Shown here: positions 10,087 through 20,021 of the stretch, one piece after another | Layout of the letters: the number at the start of each line of letters is the position of its first letter | Numbering within the stretch: the first letter of the stretch is position 1 | Notes under the pieces: generated by a model | What the model was told of the DNA's origin: nothing | Databases searched by the model: none | Seen by the model: the letters and a program-made list of their open reading frames with translations, nothing else | Assembly: GCA_015847255.1 (NCBI GenBank) | Contig: JADLZK010010461.1 | Location: forward strand, 55,105-119,104 | DNA from: Hyparrhenia diplandra | Taxonomy: Eukaryota > Streptophyta > Magnoliopsida > Poales > Poaceae | Length of the DNA: 64,000 bases | Reading direction: 5' to 3' | Translations under genes and position numbers: made by a program

Positions 10087-11384
10087 ATGGATCGGCGCAG
10101 CGGGAGCGAGCGCAAGGAGACCCGGACTGCCGCTGGCTCTAGTTCTGGCTCCAGCGGCGCCGGCGACCGCATCACCGCGCTACCGCTCGAGCTCCGCGCG
10201 CAGATCGCCTCCCTACTCTCGTTCGAGGAGACCGTCCGGCTGACGGTGCTGTCCCGGGCGTGGCGCCACATCCACCTCCACACGCGCGTCGTCAAGTTCA
10301 ACCTCGTCGACGAGGACAAGATCATGGGCGTCCGCGTCGCCCTCGGCCGCCGCACGCTGGAGCTGTCCTCGTCCAAGGTGGACACTCTATGGATCTGCAC
10401 CTACATCGACAACCACCGCATGAGGTGCCACGCCGCCCGCATCATCGCGCTCGCCGATCGACGCACGCGTGATCGATTTCCATTTCACCGCGTCATTCAC
10501 CAGTGACAACGCATGGTCACTCGACCTGCCGCCCGCGGCGCGCGATCTGAAGGTCCACACGTGGAAACGCCAGGTGCCCACCATCACTGGGCCAGGCGCC
10601 GCCGCACTGCGGGAGCTCAGCCTCTCCTATGCGGTGCTCCGTGAGTGGCCGCACCTCCCGTCCCTGGTCTTCATGCACCTCAACGGCGTCACCGTGGAGG
10701 CCCCTTTCGCGCCGGGCGCCTGGTGTCCACTTCTTGAACAGCTGAACCTGGAATGCTGTGATATTGAACAAGCCCGCGTCGACATCAGCCTGCCGCGGCT
10801 CATGTTCCTTGACATGGACACTGTCGACGTCGCACTGCACGGGCACGGCATCATCACCATTGATGCAACGGAGCTGATAGAGTTCGAGATATACTGCAGA
10901 AGAGCTGGATCCACCAGATACAAATCGTTCACGCTGCGGGCGCCGAGGCTGGAATTCTTCGGATGGAGAAATCAGGATGCTGAGCGCATGGTCTTTGACA
11001 TCGGCAGGCCGAGCAGCGTCAGGTTCGGAGAAATCACGTTCACGTTGATCTACTCAGTCGAGGTGATGTATTACAGGGAGCAGATGATGCGAATGCTGCA
11101 GGGGCTACTCCCGAACATCCCACCGGAAAACCTCCACGACGTTGCAAAGTAAGGCACAGGGCAAATGCAGTCCACTGATTTCGATTCTCATCGGGTTTTC
11201 TCCCATTGCATTTGAACTGTGTTGAATCCCTTATTTGTGCTGTCTGTTCGATCATCGCAGGCCTTATTTGACGCTGGAAGATTTGTCTGACAGCGATGAC
11301 GATGAAGACGAGGATGACGATGACGAACTCAAGCAGCTGCTCACCTGCGACCTCAAAGGCCTCATCATGTCGCACGGTATATGA
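10087..11384 (+). pseudogene. F-box/LRR-type gene copy 1, frameshifted
   Basis: The start at 10087 gives MDRRSGSERKETRTAAGSSS, then an F-box (DRITALPLELRAQIASLLSF, EETVRLTVLSRAWRHIHLHT). After LEL/LSS-type leucine-rich sequence the frame is lost near 10457-10500. Compared with copy 2, about four extra bases (around GATCGACGCACGCG) put the first frame into a stop at 10504-10506, while another frame continues as SDNAWSLDLPPAARDLKVHT with LRR-like lines (GAAALRELSLSY, LEQLNLECCDI, LPRLMFLDMD). Exon 1 ends at 11148 (GCAAA/GTAAGG). A 112-base intron ends in TCGCAG, and exon 2 (11261-11384) adds PYLTLEDLSDSDDDEDEDDD and ends GLIMSHGI. The acidic tail is conserved in copy 2. It would have been an SCF substrate adaptor. 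The frameshift makes it probably non-functional. Confidence 0.75.
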
Positions 11385-11726
11385 TTCTTAGAATGGAGTC
11401 AAGTTTCGACGATACATCCCTAGTGCTCGCTATATCATCGTATTATTAGTTTGTCGGATCAACATTTGCATATGGTGATCTATGATAAAGCAACATACCT
11501 TTACGTGTTCATCCGTAATGATTGAACGTACGTTACCCTTTTTCTGATGTCTTGAAAAACATTTCGGAAGTTGGAACTGCTGATTTCAGCCTTTTCGAAG
11601 ACTAAGTTAATTTTGTTGCTCTTGTTTGTGCCCTGCAGTCCTGCACTGATGAATCCTAGCTAAATATATGCAATCCTTGTGTGAAATGTATGCTTAAAAT
11701 CTCTTCATCAGGTTTTGTGAGGCTTA
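11385..11726 (+). other. 3' flank of F-box copy 1, homologous to copy 2 flank
   Basis: This stretch (AATGGAGTCAAGTTTCGACG, then GCTGATTTCAGCC, and TGAAATGTATGCTTAAAATC) matches 18760-19120 after F-box copy 2 with scattered differences. The duplication therefore includes 3' DNA as well as the gene. The match stops where the next retroelement begins. Confidence 0.7.
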
Positions 11727-12596
11727 TTTTTTTTTTTTTTTTTAGAAAGGACGGCAAAAAGCTTTGCCGTGATTTCTATTAGACAAATAAAAAAAGGCAA
11801 GTGTCAGCCTAGTTTTTTGACTGGAAACCGGGCTAGAAAAACCATATAATTGTGGAGGGTACCCTACTCCACCTGAACAGCTAGGTACAAAATCAACTCA
11901 ACTTGCGCCACAACTAGCGCCCACTCAACTTAGGGAGTGTTCCACTGCACCTACCACTTGATACAGCAACTCACGCCACAACTAGCCAACCACGAAGACA
12001 ACTCAACCAACAAAAGATGGATGGAAGAGAAAATAGACATGAAGCACCACTCGGTTGGATTGGGCCATCAACATGAGCCTCCATCAACACCGCTCGGCCG
12101 GATTGGGACATCGACCCGAGCCACCTGAGCCACCAAAGATAAAAACAAAACACAACCAAAACTAAAAGGTACACCACCATTACCTGGGAAAGGAACCGAA
12201 AGCAGGCCGATGAGAATTACGCCGCCGTCACCAACGTTGTGCCACGCCAAAAAGCCGCGGCCCGCTGCAATCTCGAACAGCTACTTGGACTCCTCCATGG
12301 GACTATCCTCCTCAAGCCGCACACCCGATCGTCGATCTCCCAGCTCCAGTGTTGCGTCAGCAGAACTCTCGTCACGACACCAGAGGAAACCACTGATCCC
12401 AGCCACTCTGCGTGGGGCCTCGCCTCACCCAACGCATCACTCCACTGTTAGGGACTCAGACATCTGAAACCGCTCTGAAAGGAACACCTTCACCCTGCCG
12501 TCACCGAGATCACCACAGCACCTTGAGCCACCAAAGTACTTAACAACCATTACAATTATTACTCGGCATGCAGGTCGGCAGGTTCTAGACCAAAAG

Positions 12597-12642
<46 letters not shown>

Positions 12643-15480
12643 GGGTGCGTCAAGACTTTCATCCAGCAGGGCAACAGATGCCACACTAGGGTGGATCTGG
12701 AGGAAGCCTTCAGCTATTCCATGGGCAACATCTTTGGTTAGATGAGGTGCAGGAGAGGTTCCAGGTGCGGGGATCATGGCTAGAGGTTGGGGCTCCTCAA
12801 TCTAAGTCTTGGCTTGATCAGCAGCTTTCTTGGCACTTTTTGTATCCTTGTAGCCTGCTTTCTTGATGGTGAGCCTCTTACTACGCCTAAGCAAGCTGTC
12901 ATCTAGCTGCTCTTTTGGCTTTGTGTGCCTTCTCTTCTTGGGTGTGAAGTTTGAGCTAAGGTGGTAGGAGGAAGGCAATGTAAGTGATTAGTGCTCTATC
13001 AATAAATAAGCAGGGATTTTAGTATCTTGATCAATGTCCACTAAAGAGAGCCCATGATAACAGATATAAGAGATGGTTTTATAGATAAAGTTCAATACCC
13101 GAAACAAGGCTCTTGCCTGGAGAGGAGAGGATGATGCCTGGCCCACCTGAACCTGGCCTCTAACCACAATGGACTTAACACTTGGGCCAGCTTGAGTTGG
13201 GACTGGAGGGCCAAAGAACGTAGTGCTAGCATTGTTTTCCTATGGCACAATATTTCTTGCAGTGTGTAGTAGAATAACTCCATCCACCTGCTTAGCAACC
13301 CTGGGCCTAAGATCATTGCTAGACTCAAAAGGTACAAGTGTGGCATTGTGATCCAAGGTCATTACATTGTCTGTTGCTTGTTCCAAGTCCATTACTACGG
13401 ATTACCAATCTGTGCATCATCAATCGCCTCGTTGTTTGCTTCCTCTACCCGATAAGGTGTTGGAATCACATTGGAGCACACTAGGGTGGCTGTCGAGCCC
13501 GAGGAGGTATGAGGTCCATTCTAGCGAGGGGCACGAACATGAAAAGGATGGAAAGGACCCAAAGCAAAGCAAAAACCTTCCTCTTCTAGGGCTGCAGAGA
13601 TACCCTGTTTCTTCAGAACAAACACAACAGAAGTCTAGGATTTTTCTTTTGGGAGAGTCCCAGCATTAACCTTGACTGAATCAGGAATGGTGGCCTCATT
13701 GTTCTGGTAAACTATAACAACAACTCTTGCTAGGTTTTCAACATCAAACCAATCTACCATGATACCAAAGCTGGACACTGCTTTTGCTACATTCACTTTG
13801 GTTTCCAGATCCTCATTGAAACCAAAAAGCATGATATAGGCCTCTCTATCTAGATCAAAGGTTCTAGCATTATCAGCTTCACCATGTTTCAGGACAGTCA
13901 TGTTGTATGATCCAAAAGCAAAGACAGGGCCTAGGAATTTCTCTTTACGGAGCGCGGGCGAAGCGGACATAGGCATCGCCAAGCGCGCAGGGATGTACCT
14001 CCAGGACATGTGTCCCATGAACCTCAGAGAAGAAGCGTCGCAATTTAGATGCGAGCGGCTTGAAATCCTTATTCACCGGCGGGTCCAGCTTGATGATGGC
14101 CAGGTCGTCATTGAAGTGTAGCAGCTAGCAAGGAAAACTTCATGACGAAGCGGAGGTCGGTGGGAGGCCTCCACTAGCACGAAGCCCTTGGGGACGAAAG
14201 GGTGAAGATCAATGGCGTAGTTCGCCATGAGAGACGATGGCGAGTTCTCTGAGGAGGGTTTTTTTTTTTGTGGAATGTTGTGGGGTGGAGATGCCAGTGA
14301 AGAGGGGATACGGTGCTGTTTAGGTGAAATATTTATATCCTTGCTCCCCGACGCTTCGGCTTCTGGGGTTTTGGCAATCCAAATTAGCCTTGATTGGCGC
14401 CTATTTCCATGACAATCGGCATGATTATGGCCATAGAATCCACAATTACAAATGTGCAACGAGATTTGGGCAAGCTTTCCAACTGTGTCCTCTTCTATTG
14501 CAACGGGAGCAGAGAGCGGGGAGAAGCGATCCAGTGGATAGTCCGGTTGAACCGGGCTTGGGCTTAGTAACAACTTTGGGCCGTCAAACCCGAAATTCTT
14601 TTTCTTTTGAAGAGAAGGTCCCAGGATTAGAAACCAAAATTTGAGACTTGGGCTTTATAGGGAGGCTAGAATTTGAATTTGAATCCAACTTGGAAACGGT
14701 TGGGCGTTCCTTAGATGGCGCCTCTCCATTGATGGAGGAGCTAAGAACATGGTCCTCTAGGGGATTGTTCAGGCGATGATTTGGAACCAAAAATTCAAGT
14801 GATAATTAGGGGGAAATTATGCCTTGTGAAAACAGATTTAGGTATGGATGGCTTAGGAGTTGATCGGACAACATCGCAAAAGGAGTTTTTATGCCCAACA
14901 AGGTGCCATTCAGCTTCCTGTTCTTTGTTCTAGAGAAAAAAATTCTCTTTTTCCAATTTGGGCCTCCATTACCCCAGAGAGAGAAGAACACTGAGAAGGA
15001 CTTGCAAGAGAAGGACTTAGATTTTGTAAATGTAAAAACCCACATCTTTGCAAGCGATGGAGAAACGAAACATCCAATCTTAGAGGTGGAGGACACAGAA
15101 ATCCTTTGCAGTTCCCCAAGGCAAGATTGGAGGATGAGGCCAAGCGAAACTTCATTCACGCGGATTGCCGAAGCCAAAAAGCGGTAACCGAGAAAGAAGA
15201 AGGAAGGGGATTTGGGCGATGAAGGACAAACTGGAGAGTTGAAGCGATGGTGGATGAACGTTTGGACCTCTTGCCCGTGGGAGAAATCCAGATCTGAGAG
15301 CCCTCCCATGGTGAACCTTGAGATCTGCTAGGAAGCGGCATGGCCGGCAAGAACAAAGAGAGAGAGGGCGGCGCTGGTGGTGAGGAGGGTGGAGACAATG
15401 GGCGGTGTGGTGGACTAGGAGGAGGTGGCGGAGGATACTGTCATGTTAGTTGTTTACCTCTATGAACATGCATGGGTAGT
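11727..15480 (-). mobile_element. LINE-type retroelement relic with ORF1-like zinc-knuckle protein
   Basis: On the minus strand the unit ends in a long A tract (T run at 11727-11744) after CTAATAGAAATCACGGCAAA, a LINE-like 3' end. Its 5' part holds broken minus-strand ORFs that I recognise as the grass LINE-associated gag-like protein. At 14806-15309 are FFFLGYRFLASAIRVNEVSL and SLWGNGGPNW. At 14073-14573 is a CCHC-like knuckle (CNCGFYGHNHADCHG) followed by LIWIAK, then MANYAIDLHPFVPKGFVLVE. At 13635-14018 is FGSYNMTVLKHGEADNARTF with AKAVSSFGIMVDWFDVENLA. These join across frameshifts into one ancestral protein, in the style of DUF4283/zf-CCHC ORF1. I see no endonuclease or RT domain, so the element is partial. 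A (GA)n run lies at 12597-12634. The exact 5' end is uncertain. Confidence 0.55.
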
Positions 15481-15495
15481 GGGCAAAATAGCACA

Positions 15496-15530
15496 TTTTT
15501 TTTTTTAGAAAGGTGGCAAAAAAACATTGT
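15496..15530 (-). mobile_element. Very short retroelement 3' tail at the UGT fragment breakpoint
   Basis: A T run (15496-15506) and AGAAAGGTGGCAAAAAAACA resemble the tail at 11727 (T run then AGAAAGGACGGCAAAAAGC). It abuts the point where homology to UGT-A exon 2 begins. It looks like a heavily 5'-truncated insertion of the same family, or the end point of a retroelement-mediated deletion. Confidence 0.4.
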
Positions 15531-15985
15531 TTGCCAAGCCCCAAGCGATCTCCATAAACTCATCTTGAGTGACATGAACAACACTATCAAATCTTAGCTC
15601 ACATATAATACGGAGTCGGGGCCTATATGTCTAGCCACTTTCGATGCTACAACGGTCCCTGGCTGAAAGCGAGACTAGTCCCGGCGCCACCAACGCTAGA
15701 GGTGATGAGCTTGTGAAGCGAATCGACGGCGAAGTGTGGAATACCTTTGTGGGAAAACACGCCCCGGATCGTCTCTAGCTTGTGGGACTCGAGAGCCTCG
15801 AATGTGTTGAGGATTGCACCCTAGGAGTTTGTTGTGGTCTCGGTGGCACGGTTCAAGATCTTGTGCACGATCTCTTTATTGGGGAGCTTGCTTGGGTCAA
15901 ACAGGTCCCTCACTTGTAGCGGTGGTAGCTCCTCTACTGGCATGTAGGTTGGACTCTGAAATGAAACAAAATGGACATATCATAA
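15527..15985 (-). pseudogene. UGT exon-2 fragment (relative of UGT-A)
   Basis: This minus-strand segment is closely similar to 20513-20945 of UGT-A. It covers the intron end, the exon-2 start (MPVEELPPLQVRDLFDPSKL-type sequence), the middle of the protein, and up to the sequence before the PSPG box. Small indels and substitutions interrupt the frame; for example the CCGGAGGAG codons of UGT-A appear as CCTAGGAG. The C-terminal half with the sugar-donor motif is missing because the match stops at the retroelement tail near 15530. No exon 1 is found to the right, where a transposon-like stretch begins at about 16022. It cannot encode an enzyme. Its position downstream of F-box copy 1 mirrors UGT-A downstream of F-box copy 2. 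Confidence 0.8.
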
Positions 15986-16021
15986 CCCTATGATCTGCCA
16001 CACATTTAGATATTTCCAAAG

Positions 16022-16818
16022 TTAGAGCATCTCCAAGAGTTTGCTATTTTTAAAATTTTGCGATTTGCAAACTCCCAAATGATTTGCCAAGCTAGAAAAG
16101 AGATCAAACCTCCAATACTTTGGCATAATTCACTCCTCAAAATCAAAGTTTCAGCTATTTAAACGTAATAAAAGCAAAAGATAAAGAAAAACATTTCTTG
16201 CAAAGTGAACACGGAACTATTCATAAATTAATAAAGCATATATATGAAAACTACTGTGCCTTACACTTTTACATCTGGATCTAGAAAAGAGTTTCTGTTT
16301 AGATTTTTTTCCCTTTCCTTTCCATCACGAGCACAAAGCATGAAACTGTTGGGGAGGTCGACCCTGAGACAACGACACCGACGACGCGCAGGCGGTGAGC
16401 GGGGCTAAGGCAGGCTTCTTGGACACTTAGGTTGCCAAGCCCGTGTGCACGGATCAGGACAGAATTCTCCGTCGTTCCATCCGCCATCGCACGTGCTCCA
16501 TCGAATGCCACGCATGCGACCACTCCTAGCCCACCAAGGTCTTGGCTCTAGGTCCGGCAGCACCGGGCTACTATTGGACGGGAAACATCCCTTCGTGCGC
16601 CACGGGGAATCAAGTAACAAGTGTTGCGGGAAGGAAAGTCACGCGACACAAGGGCTCGGATGTGCGGCGAAGAGCAGTGCGCATATTTGTGCGTTATGGG
16701 CATTTATTTGGCAACTTGGCCAAATTTGCCAAGTGATACGCCAAGCTATTGGAGGCATGTTTTTTTTAAAAAAATTAAGGATGGCAACTAATTTGGCAAA
16801 CTAATGGAGGCGCTCTTG
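16022..16818. mobile_element. Transposon-like unit with imperfect inverted ends
   Basis: The left end GAGCATCTCCAAGAGTTTGC (16026) and the complement of the right end (GAGCGCCTCCATTAGTTTGC, from about 16815) form an imperfect inverted pair of about 20 bp, the GAGCATCTCCAA type common in grass elements. The interior has short ORFs without recognised domains. A target duplication is not clear, so class and limits are tentative. Confidence 0.4.
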
Positions 16819-16829
16819 CCACGGTGCCT

Positions 16830-17010
16830 CGTTGTCGACGACCCGAACGTTGCTTACCATTTAAAATATAACGCTGGAAAATTCTTGAATAAATTCAAGA
16901 AAATATGAGCCCCGTGACAAGTGGAGGACTTGAACCCGGGTGAGCAGATTCCACCAAGGGAGCTAACCAAATGAACTATTGATGTAGACACGTGGATCTA
17001 GTCTACGTTA
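16830..17010 (-). mobile_element. tRNA-derived SINE-like element
   Basis: On the minus strand TGGTTAGCTCCCTTGGTGG (16951-16969) resembles a tRNA A box and D-loop region. GGTTCAAGTCC (16926-16936) is a near-perfect B box (consensus GGTTCGANTCC), 33 bases further on. Together they form an internal RNA polymerase III promoter. The sequence does not fold into a full tRNA, so a tRNA-derived SINE is more likely than a tRNA gene. The limits are approximate. Confidence 0.45.
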
Positions 17011-17417
17011 TTAAACTCCAAGATTAGCAATCCTGAAATCTATTACAAAGCATGTGGAAATTTTGAGCCTAGTAGTATTTTTTTTCATCAATCCACATGT
17101 GTTGAGAGTATTGTGAGTGTGATTTAATTTAAAGTTCCGTTCAATTCACTACACACATGTGGATCAATGCCAAACCGTCGCCATTGTCCGTTTGAACAAG
17201 ACTGATGCTCTGTCTAAAAAAAAAAAGGTTTTGACTCAAGTCAAGTCTCAAAAGAACCGTCCCCGTTGCCCATTTGCACAGCCCACTTTGGAATCGGCGG
17301 GAACGGTTGCAAGACATTCCAAATTCTGGAACTACCCTCATTCTTGACCTCTATCTCTCCATCGATCGGAGACGAAAGGGAGAAGAGCGTCGGCGGTGAG
17401 TGAGAACTGACAAGACG
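17011..17417. promoter_or_regulatory. Upstream region of F-box copy 2
   Basis: This is mixed-composition DNA with an A run at 17217-17226. The final 60 bases or so, before the ATG at 17418, resemble the leader of F-box copy 1. No defined promoter motif is assigned. Confidence 0.3.
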
Positions 17418-18759
17418 ATGGATCGGCGCAGCGGGAGACAACGCAAGGAGGCGAGGACTGCCGCTGGCTCTGGTTCCAGCTCCAGTGGCGGCGACCGCAT
17501 CACCGCGCTGCCGCTGGAGCTCCGCGCGCAGATCGCCTCCCTCCTCTCGTTCGACGAGACCGTTCGGCTGACGGTGCTGTCCCGCGCGTGGCGCCACATC
17601 CACCTCCACACGCGCGTCGTCAAGATCAACCTCGTCGCCCTCGGCCGCGGCTTCCTGGACGAGGACAAGATCCTGGGCGTCCGCGTCGCCCTCGGACGCC
17701 GCACGCTGGAGCCGTCCTGGTCCAAGGTGGACACCCTGCGGCTCGTCTCTGACATCGACGACCACCGCATGAGGCGCCACGCCGCCCGCATCGTCGCGCT
17801 CGCCGACGCGCGCGTGATCCGTTTCCAGTCCCCGTCGCCGACGCGCGGAACCAGAACGACGCATGGTCGCTCGACCTGCCCCCGCGGCGCGCGATCTGAA
17901 GGTCCTCCCGTGGAATCGCCTGGCGCCCGCCATGGCCGGGCCAGGCGCCGCCGCTCTGCGTTACCTCTGCCTCGAGCACGCGGTGCTCGGCGAGTGGCCA
18001 CACCTCCCGTCCCTGGTTTACCTGGACCTCGACAACGTCACGGTCGAAGCCCCGTTCGCGCCGGGCGCGTGGTGTCCACTTCTCCAACAACTGAACCTGT
18101 CGAGCTGCGACATCAGACAAGCCCGTGTGGACATCCGCCTGCCGCGGCTCAGGTTCCTTACCATGGACTCCGTCGACGTCGCACCGCGCGGCTATGGCAC
18201 CACACCGGAGGCGCCGCCGTACGGCGTCGTCACCATCGACGCACCGGAGCTGATAGAGTTGGAGATGTACTGCGGCGGAGCTGGAGCCACCGCAGACTAC
18301 AAATCGTTCACGCTGCGCGCGCCGAGGCTGCGATTCTTGGGGTGGCGCAACCAGTACGCTGAGCGCATGGTCATCGACGTCGGCAGGCCGGGGAGCGTCA
18401 GGTTCGGGGGAATCACGTTGATGTCGATCTACTCACGCGGGGTGAGGTATTACAGGGAGCAGATGATGCGAATGCTGCAGGGACTACTCCCCAACGTCCC
18501 ACCGGAAAACCTCGACGACGTTGCAAAGTCAGGCACTGGGCATGCATATATATGCAGTCCATCGATTTCGATTCTCGTTTTGTTCTTCTCCCATTATATT
18601 GCATTTGATTTCCCTTGATGTCTATTCGATCGTCGCAGGCCTTATTTGACGCTGGGAGACTGGCCTGACAGCGATTATGACGACGACGAACCCAAGCACG
18701 AGAATGAGAAGCAGCTCACCTGCGACCTCAGAGGCCTCATCATGTCGCACGGTATATGA
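17418..18759 (+). pseudogene. F-box/LRR-type gene copy 2, frameshifted
   Basis: It begins MDRRSGRQRKEARTAAGSGS, with an F-box nearly identical to copy 1 (DRITALPLELRAQIASLLSF, DETVRLTVLSRAWRHIHLHT). The frame is disturbed twice between about 17830 and 17895: near TTTCCAGTCCCCGTC, and again where copy 1 has CTGCCGCCCGCGGCG but this copy lacks one base (CTGCCCCCGCGGCG). After that the LRR-like part resumes (AARDLKVLPWNRL, ALRYLCLEHAVL, LQQLNLSSCDIRQARVDIRL) to DVAK at 18537. The splice donor here is GTCAGG, weaker than GTAAGG in copy 1. Exon 2 (18639-18759) would add PYLTLGDWPDSDYDDDE and end GLIMSHGI. If the donor is not used, the ORF runs to 18618. Copy 2 has extra residues (ALGRGF near residue 72, TTPEAPPYG later). 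It is a likely pseudogene and sits 1.3 kb before UGT-A. Confidence 0.75.
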
Positions 18760-19240
18760 TCGATTCTCAGAATGGAGTCAAGTTTCAACAATACATCCCT
18801 AGTTCTTGCTATCATTGTACTATTACTACTAGTTTGTTGGATTAACATTTGCGTGGTGATTTGGGATTGAATGAACAAACCTTTACGCGTTCATCTGTGA
18901 TCAATGAACGTGTTACCCTTTGTCTGATGTCAGAAGGTGGATCTGCTGATTTCAGCCTTGTCAAAGACTTCGTTAACTCTGTTGGTCTCGTTTCTTGCCT
19001 TGCCCTGAATAATCCTTGCTAAAATGCATGATGTGGACTGTGGACACGTGCTCTGTTTTCAACCTAATCATTTAACGAAAAGTCCTTGTGTTTGTCTGTG
19101 AAATGTATGCTTAACATCTGTGTAGACGTTGGAGAATGGAGATGACCCAAATCACACACCAGCAGAGGGCAAAGCATGCCCAAGGGTGTTACAAACAACC
19201 CACAGCACAGTAGGAACGTGAGCGAACCGACGAACACGTA
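18760..19240 (+). other. 3' flank of F-box copy 2
   Basis: Homology to the copy 1 flank runs to about 19120, after which the two diverge. It probably includes the 3' untranslated region. No other gene is seen. Confidence 0.55.
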
Positions 19241-19496
19241 CTCCCTCTGTCCCTTTTTAGATGTCACTATGGAGTGCGTTGGGTCAAACTTTTTCATCTT
19301 TGACTGCGTTTGTAGGAAATACGTGCCACATTTATATCTCCAAATAAATTTATTAAAAAACTAGACTTAAAGATCTTTCCGATGATACTAATTACTTTAC
19401 ATAAATATTTATATATTTTAATATATAATTGCCGGAAGTTTGAAAACGTTGACTTCGGGGAGGCGAGAATGACATCTATTTAGGGGACGGAGGGAG
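19241..19496. mobile_element. Stowaway-type MITE, 256 bp
   Basis: The ends CTCCCTCTGTCCC (19241) and GGGACGGAGGGAG (to 19496) are inverted, flanked by TA (19239-19240 and 19497-19498), the Tc1/mariner target. The interior (ATTTATATCTCCAAATAAAT, CTAGACTTAAAGATCTTTCC) is shared with copies at 62572-63071, so three members of one family lie in this window. Confidence 0.9.
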
Positions 19497-20021
19497 TAAA
19501 TGTGATTGAAGAGCGATTGGTAAGCACAAATTAGCTTGCTTGGTTGTGCTTATCTATGGCTGTTGGCAGCATTCTCTATAGTAAATCGTAGCACTTTTTC
19601 TGTAGCCAAAGCAACCAGATGCAGCCGAACAAGTTCCACCGTCCTTGGCCAATAATATTAATATATCCTCTTGATGAGGTTATAATAATTGTCCCTTTCT
19701 AGATCTTAGTTCAGTGGCGTAGGCTAAACTAAATGTCTATTCCATCAATATCATGGTATTTAAGATTGCAGTTTAGGACTTATATAAGATTCTTTTTAAC
19801 ATATACAAAACGAGAGTTTTCATAAAAACAATATGAGGACAAGAGTTTCATACAAAATTTGTAGCAACTAATATTATAAAAATGGCAATTGCTACAGTAC
19901 TTTGAAAGTTTAAAATCATGATTCATGATGCCATGAAACATGAACATAAAACCTGTAGTTACTTTATTCTGCCAAGACCTCAAAGAGACATAAATACCAA
20001 TAATGTTGTGATGAAAACCTC
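19497..20021. other. UGT-A 3' flank, AT-rich
   Basis: This is AT-rich DNA that includes the 3' untranslated region of UGT-A (minus strand). No ORF with support. Confidence 0.5.

Noticed and set aside
13092..13346. 84-codon minus-strand ORF between retroelement pieces as a separate gene
   Set aside because: It lies inside the poly(A)-tailed retroelement relic and is most likely part of its decayed protein or 3' region.
16921..16980. A tRNA gene on the minus strand
   Set aside because: A and B boxes are present, but no acceptor stem or complete cloverleaf could be drawn and the box spacing is short. A SINE is more likely.
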